From Lacticaseibacillus kribbianus (GTDB taxonomy: Bacteria > Bacillota > Bacilli > Lactobacillales > Lactobacillaceae): a stretch of 64,000 nucleotides of DNA. Every line of letters starts with the position of its first letter. The first letter of the stretch is position 1. A program made the position numbers and the translations under genes. Under the pieces are notes generated by a model. That model was not told where the DNA came from, searched no databases, and worked only from the letters and a program-made list of their open reading frames with translations. The stretch covers positions 1-64,000 of the forward strand of contig NZ_JAIPUL010000001.1 in assembly GCF_020180945.1 (NCBI RefSeq). Direction: 5' to 3'. This document shows, piece after piece, positions 51,334 to 60,202 of this stretch.

Positions 51334-51972
51334 ATGACCCACAAGCTGATTGCACCCCTGACCACCGCCGCCCTGATTGCGGCCGCCACCCTGGCCACCG
51401 GCCGCCCGACCGGGGCCGCCGCCGCGCCGATAGCCGCCACCCCGGCTGCATGGACCACCACGGCCACCCCGGATGCCGCGCCGGCCGCCACCGCCGACAC
51501 GACGGCCGCCGCGGTGCAGTTCACCGCTGGCGACCTGACCCTGACCGACGTGACCCCGCGGCTGGGCTTTGCCGCCGCCACCGACCCGCTGTCCGTCGCC
51601 GGCGTCTGGCAGAAGGGCATCACCCACCTGGCCGCGGACCGCGACCTGACCGCCAAGGTGACGGACTTCCAGGGGCTCGACACCGACCGCTGGACGCTGA
51701 ACGTGACCGCCGGTGGCTGGCAGCAGGCCGACTCCGGCACGGCCGCCGGCGCGGCGGTGCTCAACGCCAACGCGCACCTGAGCGTTGCCCTGGGCGACGG
51801 GCTCGTCGATCTGCAGGACGGTGTCCAGCTCGGCGGCGGCGCGACCGGGGTGACCGCCATCGCGGCCACCACCGTGTACCTCGACGTCCCGGCCGGCACC
51901 GCGGTGAAGGCGGGCAGCTACACCAACGTGCTGGACTGGACGCTGGCGGCCGGCCCGGCCAACCCGGCATGA
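51334..51972 (+). CDS. WxL-domain cell-surface protein
   Basis: A 212-residue secreted protein. A signal peptide (residues about 1-35) is followed by an Ala/Thr-rich stretch and a WxL domain with the paired motifs DRWTLNVTAGGW and, near the C-terminus, YTNVLDWTLAAG. WxL domains bind peptidoglycan non-covalently. The start is ATG 51334 after GAGGAGA. The stop overlaps the next gene by ATGA. Together with the two following genes it forms a typical WxL locus. Confidence 0.85.
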   Translation: MTHKLIAPLTTAALIAAATLATGRPTGAAAAPIAATPAAWTTTATPDAAPAATADTTAAAVQFTAGDLTLTDVTPRLGFAAATDPLSVAGVWQKGITHLAADRDLTAKVTDFQGLDTDRWTLNVTAGGWQQADSGTAAGAAVLNANAHLSVALGDGLVDLQDGVQLGGGATGVTAIAATTVYLDVPAGTAVKAGSYTNVLDWTLAAGPANPA

Positions 51973-53033
51973 TGCGCCGGCGGCTGCGCCTACTGCTGGC
52001 GGTGGGGGTCGGCCTGGTGCTCGGCGGGGCGCTGGTGGCCTTCGCCGCCGGCAACCGTGCCCGGGCCGCGAGCCTGCCCTTTGCCGTGCGGGCCGTGACC
52101 GGCGCCGCGCAGCGCGGCGAGGCGGGCAGCTACTTCGACGTGGTGGTGGCGCCGGGCCACCGCACCGACCTAGCCGTGGTGCTGCAGAACCGCACGGCGG
52201 CGAGGGTCGAGGTCGCCGTTGCGTTTCACACCGCCGCCACCGGGGCCAACGGCCAGATCGATTACTCGGGCCACAGCCGCCCGGACAAGACGCTGACGGT
52301 GGCCGCGGCCGACTGCCTGACCGGCGCCCGCACCGTCACCCTGCCGCCGCGCGGGCGGGTGACCTACCGCGCCGGGCTGACCCTGCCCCGCCAGCCGCTG
52401 GCCGGGCTGATTGCGGGTGCCTTGACCTTTACGCCCAAGGCCGGTGACAAACAGGCCGGGCCGGGCCTTGGCATCGTTAACCGCTACCGCTACAGCATCG
52501 CCGTGGTGGCCCGCAACCGCGCCGCGACCTTCGCGCCGCGCCTGGCGGTGGGAACGGCGACCCTCGACGCGCGCGGCGGGCTGAGCGTGCCGCTGGTGAA
52601 CGTCGCGCCGACCTTTTTGAACCAGCTTGAGGTCTCGGCCACCGCGGTCAACCTGGCGACCGGCCGCCACACCCGAAGCCACGCCAGCCAGCTGCAGATG
52701 GCGCCCAACTCGCGCTTCGGCTACCGCCTGGCGCTGGCCGGCGCGGCGCCGGGGCGCTACCGCGTGACCACCACGGCGCACTACGTCAAGGATCCCGCGG
52801 GACCGTACGCCGACGCCGCCGGCACGCGCTACCGCTACCGCGCGACGCGCACCCAGGTGGTGACGCTGAGCGCGGCGACCGTGGCGGCCCAGGCCCGGCG
52901 CGTCCGCCGAGCCCGCGGCGGCGTGCCCGGGCTGGTGATCGCGGCCGTCGCGCTGGTCGGTGTGCTGCTGGTGGTGATTGCGGCGCTGGCCTGGCTGCTG
53001 GTGGCCCGGCGCCGGGAAGCGGCGCGTGATTAG
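51969..53033 (+). CDS. WxL-interacting protein (DUF916/DUF3324 type)
   Basis: A 354-residue protein with an N-terminal signal or anchor (residues about 4-33), a DUF916-like peptidoglycan-binding region (YFDVVVAPGHRTDLAVVLQN) and a DUF3324-like host-binding region. A C-terminal membrane helix (about 318-343) and RRRE anchor finish it. Such proteins link WxL proteins to the cell surface. It is translationally coupled on both sides by short overlaps. Confidence 0.83.
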   Translation: MMRRRLRLLLAVGVGLVLGGALVAFAAGNRARAASLPFAVRAVTGAAQRGEAGSYFDVVVAPGHRTDLAVVLQNRTAARVEVAVAFHTAATGANGQIDYSGHSRPDKTLTVAAADCLTGARTVTLPPRGRVTYRAGLTLPRQPLAGLIAGALTFTPKAGDKQAGPGLGIVNRYRYSIAVVARNRAATFAPRLAVGTATLDARGGLSVPLVNVAPTFLNQLEVSATAVNLATGRHTRSHASQLQMAPNSRFGYRLALAGAAPGRYRVTTTAHYVKDPAGPYADAAGTRYRYRATRTQVVTLSAATVAAQARRVRRARGGVPGLVIAAVALVGVLLVVIAALAWLLVARRREAARD

Positions 53034-54762
53034 GCGAAAAGGGGCTGGTGCCGCCGCGGGCACGCTGCTTGCGCTGACCCTTGGCCTCGCGCTGGGGCTA
53101 GCGCAGGGCGGCCGGCGGGCCTCGGTGTGGCCAGATGCGCCGAGACTGCCGTGGGCCGCCGCACCGCAGCCGGTGCAGGCCCGCGCGCCGCAGCCGGGCA
53201 AGGACGGCAGCGCACAGGCGGAACCGGGCGGATCGCAGTCGGCAAAGGGCGGCGGCTCACAGGCGGGGCCGGGCGGCAGTCCGCAGGTGGGCCCGCAGGC
53301 GGCGCCCACCGCCGCGCCGCTTCAGGCGTACGGCATTCCCGCGGCGGTGAGCGCCGTGATCCTGGACAACAGCCGCTACCCCGACGGCAGCACGCCGGCG
53401 GGGCGCGGGCAGACGCCAGCGACCTTCACGCTTGCGGACGTCGAGCGGCTGGCCGTTTTCAGCCTGGCCGAGCGCACCGCGGACGGGGCGTCGCGGCCCA
53501 GCGCCGCGGTGGCGGACTGGGTCGCCGGGCTGACCGGCGGCGCGGCGGGCTACGACGTCAGCAACGGCGTGTACGCACAGACCGCCCCCGGCGCGGCTGA
53601 GCGTGCGCTGGCTGAGGGCGCCCTGGTGTTCGACGGCCACACCGCATCCCAGCGCTACCAGCCGCCGTTCAACATGATGATGCTGGTCGCGGCCTCGGCC
53701 AAGGCGGCGCACACGGTCGACCTGACCGGCATCACGTCCCGGGTCGCCGGCTCCGCGCTCGCTCAGCGGCTGCTGTGCCTTTTTCACACACCGCGGCTGG
53801 CCGCGCTTGAGACCCTGCTGCTCGGCAGCGACCAGCTGGGCCGCCTGGACTGCGACCAGATCGAGCGCACGCTGCTGAGCGCGACGGCCGCCCAGCGCAT
53901 CGCGACGCTCGACCTGAGCGCCAACGGCATCACGCAGGTCGCGTGGAACAAGCGCTTCGCGGCGCTTGCGCACGTCACCGCGCTGAACCTGGCCGGCAAC
54001 GCCGTGGCGACGATCTCAAGCTCCCTCAACCAGATGCTGGCGACGGTGATGGCCAACGCCGGGGCGGCCGACCTCGGCGGCGCCAGCCTCAACGTCGCGG
54101 ACTGGAACACCGTGCAGGCGGCCGTGTCGCTGGTCAACATGGCGACCGGCCACCTGGCGCTCAGCAACGTCAGCGTCGGCGCGCTGGTCACCGCGACGGC
54201 CAGCGCGCACGGCGGCCTGCCGCAGCTGAACGACCGCGCCGTCACCGGCTTTTTGCCCCAGCTCGACGCGGCCGCGATCCAGAGCCTGCTGACGCACAAC
54301 CGGGTGATCTCAACGGCGGTGCGCGAGGCGCTGGGCAACCGCCTGGCCGCGCTGCAGCACCCGGGCGGGGCGCTGGCCGTCGGCGGCCGCCTCGACTTCG
54401 GAGTGCTGCGCCTCGGCGCGCCCGAGGCAGCCGTCGTGGCCACTGGCGGCCTGCAGGTCACCGCGACCCTGCCGCCCGGCGCCAGCCTGAGCGTCGCCCT
54501 GTCCGCGTGGCAAAACGCCCGCGGGGACCGCTTCACCGCGCCGCTGCTCCTGCCGGCCACGGCGGACTGGCCGCGCACGGCGCTGGGCGCGGCGCCGGTG
54601 GTGCTGGTCGCCAACCGCGGCCGCGGCGCACGCACCGTGAGCCAGGCCGTCACGGGCGTGGTGCTGCAGGCGCCGGCGTGGCCCGCCGTTCACCGGGCGG
54701 CGAGCTACCGTGCGACCGTCACGTGGCGCATCGACCACGGGGTGGGGGAGCGGGCGGACTGA
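53026..54762 (+). CDS. Large WxL-type surface protein with leucine-rich repeats
   Basis: A 578-residue secreted protein. A basic start and hydrophobic segment (about 8-30) are followed by a Gly/Pro/Gln-rich low-complexity linker (residues about 50-100). A central region has LRR-like units (IATLDLSANGITQVAW, VTALNLAGNAVATI). The C-terminal part is beta-rich and ends in YRATVTWRIDHG, a WxL-like motif. The start is GTG 53026, overlapping the upstream gene by 8 nt. A role in adhesion or co-aggregation is plausible but only inferred from the locus type. Confidence 0.75.
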   Translation: MIRRKGAGAAAGTLLALTLGLALGLAQGGRRASVWPDAPRLPWAAAPQPVQARAPQPGKDGSAQAEPGGSQSAKGGGSQAGPGGSPQVGPQAAPTAAPLQAYGIPAAVSAVILDNSRYPDGSTPAGRGQTPATFTLADVERLAVFSLAERTADGASRPSAAVADWVAGLTGGAAGYDVSNGVYAQTAPGAAERALAEGALVFDGHTASQRYQPPFNMMMLVAASAKAAHTVDLTGITSRVAGSALAQRLLCLFHTPRLAALETLLLGSDQLGRLDCDQIERTLLSATAAQRIATLDLSANGITQVAWNKRFAALAHVTALNLAGNAVATISSSLNQMLATVMANAGAADLGGASLNVADWNTVQAAVSLVNMATGHLALSNVSVGALVTATASAHGGLPQLNDRAVTGFLPQLDAAAIQSLLTHNRVISTAVREALGNRLAALQHPGGALAVGGRLDFGVLRLGAPEAAVVATGGLQVTATLPPGASLSVALSAWQNARGDRFTAPLLLPATADWPRTALGAAPVVLVANRGRGARTVSQAVTGVVLQAPAWPAVHRAASYRATVTWRIDHGVGERAD

Positions 54763-54802
54763 CGCGGCGTTTGGCGCCAGTTTAATGTTAAAATGACGTG
54801 CA

Positions 54803-54834
54803 AGCGGGGCTGACCAGTGGTGGTCGGCCCCGCT
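54803..54834 (+). terminator. WxL operon terminator
   Basis: AGCGGGGC and GACCA pair with TGGTC and GCCCCGCT around GTGG. The T tract is poor. Confidence 0.7.
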
Positions 54835-54893
54835 CTTGGCGGTGGTGAGACAGCGGTTACAAGCCGCGTCGTGCCGGGGTCCGCGGTCACAAA

Positions 54894-54925
54894 AAATTCA
54901 TTAATTGTGGTGGATAAATTCATTA
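54894..54925 (+). promoter_or_regulatory. 10-bp direct repeat with 12-bp spacer upstream of the serine hydrolase
   Basis: AAATTCATTA occurs at 54894-54903 and 54916-54925, a 22-bp period. CATAAT at 54934-54939 is a candidate -10. This arrangement is the one used by LytTR response regulators of quorum-sensing systems in lactobacilli, though no such regulator is encoded here. Confidence 0.5.
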
Positions 54926-54983
54926 GAATTCGGCATAATCATAATGATAGGCGGAACGAGTCGCCTGGTGACGGAGGAACGAC

Positions 54984-55991
54984 ATGAGAAGACAACAGCA
55001 CCGCCGCGTGCGCTGGGACCGTGTGGCCCTCGCCGCGGCCGCGATGGTTCTGGCGGTCAGCCTGCTGGGCTGGGGCCTGCACACGCTGCTCGCGCCCGAT
55101 GATGGGCTGGACGAGCCGGCCACGGCGGCCAGCGCGACCGGGGCCACGACGGCGGACACGGCCACCAGCGCGTCCGCCGGTTCGCAGGCCAAGGCGACCA
55201 AGGTGACCAAGACCACGGCGCTGACGGCGGCCCAGGTGCGAAAGCGCCAGAACGCCATCAAGACGAAACTTGCGGCCTACCTCAAGCAGGTCGGCGCGGA
55301 CGGCAACGTCGCCGTCAGCTTCTACAACCTGGCGCCCAGCGCCGACAGTGCCGCGGCCAAGTCCCGTACCGCCGCCGTGTACGCCCAGGGCAGCCTGGCC
55401 GCCAGCGTCAACGGGACCACCACCTGGACCTCGGCGAGCACCTACAAGCTGTTCATCACCGCGTACCTTTTTCACCAGGTGGAAACCGGGGCGCGCACCT
55501 GGACGGCAGAAGACGAGACCGGCTTCACCAACATGATCGTCAACTCGGCCAACGAGTACGGCGAGGCCCAGCTGTACCGCTACGGCGCCACCGCGCTCAA
55601 CGCGTACTACCAGACGCTGGGCATCGGGCCGGTGTTCGGCAACGGCATCGCCAAGACGACGGCCAACGACCTCGTGACGCTGCTGCGGCGCATCGCGCTG
55701 GCCCAGGAGCCGTTCAATGATGCCACGCTGCGCACGAAGCTGACCGGCGACATGGCGACGCAGGTCTACCGCGACGGCATTCCCGCCGCGGTCGCGAGCC
55801 TGACGCCCAAGGCCGTCGTCCAGGACAAGGTCGGCTGGCTGGGCTCGACGGACAACGACGCGGCGATCGTCACCCTGCCGAACGGCCAGCGCTACCTGCT
55901 GGCGATCCTGACCACCAACCAGGGCTACATGGACTGGGCCAAGGTGCAGGAGGTCGCCACCCGCGTGCAGGAGATCGTGTACGGGGACTGA
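54984..55991 (+). CDS. Beta-lactamase-like serine hydrolase
   Basis: A 335-residue protein with a membrane anchor (residues about 13-36), a Thr/Ala-rich linker and a class A beta-lactamase-like domain (PF13354 type). Active-site motifs are STYK (SxxK, near residue 152), SAN (SxN, near 191) and KVG in place of KTG. It is likely a cell-wall-associated hydrolase or penicillin-binding relative; true beta-lactamase activity is not implied. GGAGGA precedes ATG 54984. Confidence 0.8.
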   Translation: MRRQQHRRVRWDRVALAAAAMVLAVSLLGWGLHTLLAPDDGLDEPATAASATGATTADTATSASAGSQAKATKVTKTTALTAAQVRKRQNAIKTKLAAYLKQVGADGNVAVSFYNLAPSADSAAAKSRTAAVYAQGSLAASVNGTTTWTSASTYKLFITAYLFHQVETGARTWTAEDETGFTNMIVNSANEYGEAQLYRYGATALNAYYQTLGIGPVFGNGIAKTTANDLVTLLRRIALAQEPFNDATLRTKLTGDMATQVYRDGIPAAVASLTPKAVVQDKVGWLGSTDNDAAIVTLPNGQRYLLAILTTNQGYMDWAKVQEVATRVQEIVYGD

Positions 55992-55993
55992 AC

Positions 55994-56042
55994 GTAAAAA
56001 AACTCGGCGTGCTGCCATATAGGCAAGCACGCCGAGTTTTTT
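55994..56042. terminator. Bidirectional terminator
   Basis: AAAACTCGGCGTGCT pairs with AGCACGCCGAGTTTT around a GCC/GGC loop region, with A and T runs on the two sides. It separates the serine hydrolase from the convergent MerR gene. Confidence 0.9.
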
Positions 56043-56059
56043 AGTGGTGTGAGCTGTGG

Positions 56060-56824
56060 TTAGGCGAGCGACGCGTTGCGGCGCACCGCCGCGATCAAAA
56101 ACGCGGCGGCGCCGGCACCGGCCAGCGCGTCGTAGTGGGCGCCGAAGCGGCCGTCGCCCTCGTACAGCGCCATCAGGTTGCGGTGCATCTCCGGGTCGTA
56201 GCGGTGCCACATGATCTCAAGCCACTGGCGGTGCAGCGCGCAGGCCTCCTGACCGGCCTCGCCGGCCGGGTCGGCGCCGCCTGCGACGGCCTTGCGCAGG
56301 GCGGCGGCGAGCTGCCGCTCGAGGTCCTGGCTGCGGCGGTAGTCCGCCTCCGAGAGGCCGGCGAAGTGCCGGTCGGCGTCGCGCTTGGCCCCCTGGCCCC
56401 ACTTGGCCTCGACCTCCGCGCCGTACTCGGCGGTGTTCTTGGCGATGGCCGCCTGCTTGAAGGCGGCGAATTTTTCGGTATCCGACATTGGGTGTTCCTC
56501 CTGGTTGCTTAGTGTGGCGTCAAGCGCCGCGATGAGCTGTGCGATGCCCGCCTGCTGCGCAACCAGCTTGGCGCGCTGGTTGCGCAGCGCGGCGAGCCGG
56601 GTCGCGCGCGGGGCCGCCAGCAGCGCCGCCGTCTCGTCGAGGCTCAGCCCGAGCGCGGTGTAGAAGCGGATTAGCTGCGCCGCGTCGGCGTCAAGGCTTG
56701 TGAAAAGCCGGTAGCCGTTGGCCGCAAGCTGCGGGTGCAGCAGCCCGCGCCGGTGGTAGTAGCGCAGCGCGCGCGGCGTTAGGCCGGTTAACGCGGCAAA
56801 CTGGCTGGTGGTGTATGTGGGCAT
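56060..56824 (-). CDS. TipAL-type MerR regulator
   Basis: A 254-residue regulator of the same length as TipAL. An N-terminal MerR helix-turn-helix (YTTSQFAALTGLTPRALRYY) and coiled coil are followed by a TipAS-like C-terminal domain (about 110-245; EWLEIMWHRYDPEMH-like QWLEIMWHRYDPEMHRNLMA). TipAS domains bind thiopeptides and other multidrug ligands. GGAGGTG lies upstream of ATG 56824. Target genes are not obvious; it may regulate itself. Confidence 0.85.
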   Translation of the reverse strand: MPTYTTSQFAALTGLTPRALRYYHRRGLLHPQLAANGYRLFTSLDADAAQLIRFYTALGLSLDETAALLAAPRATRLAALRNQRAKLVAQQAGIAQLIAALDATLSNQEEHPMSDTEKFAAFKQAAIAKNTAEYGAEVEAKWGQGAKRDADRHFAGLSEADYRRSQDLERQLAAALRKAVAGGADPAGEAGQEACALHRQWLEIMWHRYDPEMHRNLMALYEGDGRFGAHYDALAGAGAAAFLIAAVRRNASLA

Positions 56825-56861
56825 TCGCTCACCTCCTGTGGGGCGCCTGGCCCCGAGGTCT

Positions 56862-56892
56862 AGGATAAGGGGTGACGTCGCGGCAGGGTCAA
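56862..56892 (-). promoter_or_regulatory. MerR-type promoter of the TipAL-like gene
   Basis: On the minus strand TTGACC (56887-56892), 19 bp, TATCCT (56862-56867). The 19-bp spacer indicates activation by a MerR protein, probably the gene product itself. The -35 overlaps the stop codon of the AraC gene. Confidence 0.7.
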
Positions 56893-57767
56893 GCCCCCGG
56901 CCGCAAGTTTTTGGCGTCGGGGCGTTTTTGCCGCCGCCACTCGGTCGGTGGCATGCCGAACCGGCGGGCGAACGCCCGCGAGAAGGCTAGCTGGTTGGGG
57001 TAGCCGACCTGGCCTGCAACCGCGCGAATCGGCGCGTCGCCAAGCGTCAGCAGCTCGCAGGCCTTGCTCATCCGGTAGCCGATCAGGAAGTCCTGCACGC
57101 CCTTGCCGTACAGCTTCTGGAAAATGGCGCCGAGGTAGCTGCGGCTCAGGTTGCACCAGCTTGCGACGTCCGCCACGCCGATCGGCTCGGCGTAGTGGCC
57201 GGCGATGAACTCGATGGCCCGCAGCGCGTAGTCCTGCTGGCGCTGGCTGCTGCGGGCGAAGTCGCGCGGCGGCTGGCCCCGCCGGCGCGTCAGCAGGTCG
57301 ACGGCCAGGTAGGTGTGGGCCAAAAGGGCGAGCGGCGAGGCGGTCGGGTGGTCGGCCAAAAACACCAGCTCGGCCTGCAGCTGAGTCACCAGCGCCGCGT
57401 CGGGGGTGCGAAAAATCGGCCGGTCCTGCCCGAGCTCGGCGAGCTGGAGCAGCCGGTACGCCTGCAGCCCGTCGAACTCCACCCACGCGTACGACCAGGG
57501 GTCCTGGCGGTCGGCGTAGTAGGTGTTGACCTGGCCCGGCACGATCAAAAAGCCGCTGCCGGCGCTCAGGTGGTAGGTGACGGTTTCGCCGGTGGTGCGC
57601 GTCGACTGCAGCGTGCCGCAGCCGGCGGTGACCAGGTGAAACAGGTAGTGGTTGCGCTTGACCGGGCCGTAGTAGTGCAGCGGCTCGCAGTCCGAGCGGC
57701 CGGCCTGGTACAGCCTGAGGTCGAGCATCTCCTCCTGCGCCAGGGTGGTGAGCGTTGCGTGTTCCAT
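56889..57767 (-). CDS. AraC-family regulator next to alpha-galactosidase
   Basis: A 292-residue regulator. An N-terminal cupin-like sensing domain (residues about 20-130) is followed by two helix-turn-helix motifs (IGVADVASWCNLSRSYLGAI and IRAVAGQVGYPNQLAFSRAF). It resembles MsmR/RafR regulators of raffinose and melibiose use. The start is ATG 57767, with GGAGG upstream. It is divergent from the alpha-galactosidase gene and is the likely activator. Confidence 0.88.
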   Translation of the reverse strand: MEHATLTTLAQEEMLDLRLYQAGRSDCEPLHYYGPVKRNHYLFHLVTAGCGTLQSTRTTGETVTYHLSAGSGFLIVPGQVNTYYADRQDPWSYAWVEFDGLQAYRLLQLAELGQDRPIFRTPDAALVTQLQAELVFLADHPTASPLALLAHTYLAVDLLTRRRGQPPRDFARSSQRQQDYALRAIEFIAGHYAEPIGVADVASWCNLSRSYLGAIFQKLYGKGVQDFLIGYRMSKACELLTLGDAPIRAVAGQVGYPNQLAFSRAFARRFGMPPTEWRRQKRPDAKNLRPGA

Positions 57768-57783
57768 GTCTTGCCTCCAGTCG

Positions 57784-57797
57784 TGTAAGCGCTTTGC
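57784..57797. promoter_or_regulatory. cre-like site at the araC transcription start
   Basis: TGTAAGCGCTTTGC matches the CcpA cre consensus at 12 of 14 positions. It covers the predicted start of the araC transcript, so glucose repression would act through loss of the activator. Confidence 0.6.
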
Positions 57798-57801
57798 TTC
57801 G

Positions 57802-57829
57802 AGTATAGCAGAATCGCCGATTTTTTCAA
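57802..57829 (-). promoter_or_regulatory. Promoter of the AraC regulator
   Basis: On the minus strand TTGAAA (57824-57829), 16 bp, TATACT (57802-57807) with extended TGC. Confidence 0.7.
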
Positions 57830-57937
57830 TTTTGCCCGGAAAAAGGCGGCGCGGTCGCCTCAAGACGCGATTCGGCCATACCATTGCGCCGCGCGGCCCG
57901 CTAGAATGGGGCCATACAACCAGAGGAGGCAATCAAC

Positions 57938-59683
57938 ATGACGGTGACTTACCACCAGGCGGATGCGACATTCCACCTGCACAACGCACAGATTAGCTAC
58001 GTGCTGGGCGTGATGCCCAACGGCCAGCTCGGCCAGATTTACTTTGGGCCACGCATTCACGACCGGGAGGGATTGGCCGACCTGATCGAGTCGCCGATGA
58101 GCTACGACCCGGCCGAGCCGGATGCCGGCCAGATGGACCAGGCGCGCCAGGAGTACCCGAGCTTCGGCACCGGCGACATGCGCACCCCGGCCTTTACGGT
58201 GGTGCAGCCCAGCGGCAGCCACGTGACCAACTTCACCTACCAGGGCCACGTGATCACGCCGGGCAAGCCGCGCCTGGCCGGGCTACCGGCGACCTACGTG
58301 GAAGACGACAGCGAGGCGACGACGCTTGCGATCACGCTGCACGACGCGGTGATCGACGCGACGCTGATGCTTCAGTACACCATCTACGAGAACCGCCCGG
58401 TGATCACGCGCAGCGCGCGCTTTGCCGCCTCCGCGACGCCCCTGACCGTCACGCGGGCCGCGAGCCTTGCGCTCGACCTGCCGGATCAGGACTACGAGCT
58501 GACCACGCTGACCGGCGCCTGGGCGCGCGAGCGGGCGGTGACCACCCGCGCCATCGTGCCCGGCATCGCCGCGATTCAGAGCCTGCGCGGCCACTCAAGC
58601 GCCCAGTTCAACCCCGCGATGATCCTGCGCCGCCCGCACACCACCGAGGACAGCGGCGCCGCCATCGGCTTTGCGCTGGTGTACAGCGGCAACTTCCAAG
58701 GGCTGGTCGACGCCGACACGATGGGCCACGCCCGCGTCGTGATGGGCATCCACCCGGACCATTTTGCCTGGCGCCTCGACCTTGACGGCGCGCTGCAGAC
58801 GCCGGAGGTCGTGATGGTGTACAGCGACCGCGGGCTCAACGCGATGAGCCAGGCCTTCCACGACCTGTTCGCCCACCGGCTGGCCCGCGGCCCGTACCGC
58901 GACGCCCCGCGCCCGATCCTTTTGAACAACTGGGAGGCGACCTACTTCGACTTCGACGAGGCCAAGCTCCTGGGCATCGCCGAGACGGCCAAAAAGGTCG
59001 GCGTCGAGCTCTTCGTCCTGGACGACGGCTGGTTCGGCGAGCGCCACGACGATACCCTGGGTCTGGGCGACTGGCAGGCCAACCGGACCAAGCTGCCCGG
59101 CGGCATCAAGGGCCTGGCGGACAAAATCACCGCGATGGACCTGAAGTTCGGCCTGTGGTTCGAGCCCGAGATGGTCAACCCGAACTCCGACCTGTTCCGC
59201 GCCCACCCGGACTGGGTGCTGCGCACGCCCGACCGTGTGGCCTCGGTGGGCCGCCACCAGTACGTGTTGGACTTCTCCAAGCCGGAAGTCGTCGACGCGC
59301 TGTACGCGCAGATGAGCGCGATTCTGGGCGGTGCCAAGGTCAGCTACGTGAAGTGGGACATGAACCGCAGCCTCACCGAGGTGTTCTCCCAGGGCACCGC
59401 GCCGGAGCGCCAGGGCAGCGTCTACCACCGCTTCATCCTCGGCGTCTACGCGCTGTACGAGCGCCTGATTCAGGCCTTTCCGCACGTGTTGTTCGAGTCC
59501 TGCGCCGGCGGCGGTTCGCGCTTTGACGCCGGCATGCTGTACTACGCGCCGCAGGGCTGGGCCTCCGACGACACCGACGCCGTGGCCCGGCAGAAAATCC
59601 AGTACGGCACGTCGATGATCTACCCGCTGTCTTCGATCGGCTCGCACGTCTCGGCCGTCCCGAACCACCAGCTGGGCGCGTGA
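57938..59683 (+). CDS. Alpha-galactosidase (GH36), catalytic part of a frameshifted gene
   Basis: 581 residues of a GH36 alpha-galactosidase that hydrolyses melibiose, raffinose and related sugars. Family motifs are DDGWFGER, WFEPEMVNPNSDL, the nucleophile Asp in KWDMNRS (near 473) and the acid/base Asp in ASDDTDA (near 543). The frame then ends at HQLGA-stop. The natural continuation (HQLGR-VTPL...) lies one base out of phase, so a C seems lost from GGCCGCGTG near 59676. GAGGAGG precedes ATG 57938. GGCCATAC repeats at 57874 and 57910 may be AraC sites. Confidence 0.9.
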   Translation: MTVTYHQADATFHLHNAQISYVLGVMPNGQLGQIYFGPRIHDREGLADLIESPMSYDPAEPDAGQMDQARQEYPSFGTGDMRTPAFTVVQPSGSHVTNFTYQGHVITPGKPRLAGLPATYVEDDSEATTLAITLHDAVIDATLMLQYTIYENRPVITRSARFAASATPLTVTRAASLALDLPDQDYELTTLTGAWARERAVTTRAIVPGIAAIQSLRGHSSAQFNPAMILRRPHTTEDSGAAIGFALVYSGNFQGLVDADTMGHARVVMGIHPDHFAWRLDLDGALQTPEVVMVYSDRGLNAMSQAFHDLFAHRLARGPYRDAPRPILLNNWEATYFDFDEAKLLGIAETAKKVGVELFVLDDGWFGERHDDTLGLGDWQANRTKLPGGIKGLADKITAMDLKFGLWFEPEMVNPNSDLFRAHPDWVLRTPDRVASVGRHQYVLDFSKPEVVDALYAQMSAILGGAKVSYVKWDMNRSLTEVFSQGTAPERQGSVYHRFILGVYALYERLIQAFPHVLFESCAGGGSRFDAGMLYYAPQGWASDDTDAVARQKIQYGTSMIYPLSSIGSHVSAVPNHQLGA

Positions 59684-60138
59684 CGCCGCTTTGCACGCGC
59701 GCCAACGTCGCGTACTTCGGCACGTTTGGCTACGAGCTGGACCTCAACAAGCTGAGTGCTGCGGAGCTTGCGGAGGTGGCGCGCCAAGTCGCCTTCATGA
59801 AGGCGCACCGTGCGCTGATCCAGTACGGCACCTTCTACCGGCTGCTCAGCCCGTTCACCGGCGACGAAACCGCCTGGCTGGTGGTCTCGGCGGACCGCCG
59901 CCACGCGCTGGTCGCCGACTACCGCGGCCTGAACCAGCCGAACCAGCCGGCGGCAAGCTACCTGCACCTGCAGGGCCTGGATCCCGATCTCGCCTACGCA
60001 ATCAACGGCGCCGGCCGTCACTACGGCTCGGAGCTGATGAACGCCGGCCTGCGCGTCGCCACCAACAACGACGTGCCGGCCTTCGACGGCACGCAGGGCG
60101 ACTTCCAGTCGCGCCTGTACGAGCTGACCGCCGAGTAG
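59680..60138 (+). pseudogene. C-terminal part of the frameshifted alpha-galactosidase
   Basis: This 152-codon stretch (TPLCTRANVAYFGTFGYELD...) is the missing end of the GH36 enzyme and includes its C-terminal beta-sandwich. Joined to the first part it gives about 733 residues, the normal family length. The GTG at 59680 overlaps the upstream TGA as GTGA, so reinitiation as a separate chain is conceivable. A sequencing error is the simplest alternative. Confidence 0.85.
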
Positions 60139-60167
60139 GCCCCACCGAGATGAATCCGCACCACCCG

Positions 60168-60202
60168 AGCAGCACGCGCGTTGAACGCCGTGCTGCTTTT
60201 TT
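60168..60202 (+). terminator. Alpha-galactosidase terminator
   Basis: AGCAGCACG (60168-60176) pairs with CGTGCTGCT (60189-60197), followed by TTTTTT. Confidence 0.9.

Noticed and set aside
54984-55991. A true antibiotic-inactivating beta-lactamase
   Set aside because: It keeps SxxK and SxN, but the KTG motif is KVG and I see no clear class A omega-loop glutamate motif; such anchored relatives are common in lactobacilli without resistance.
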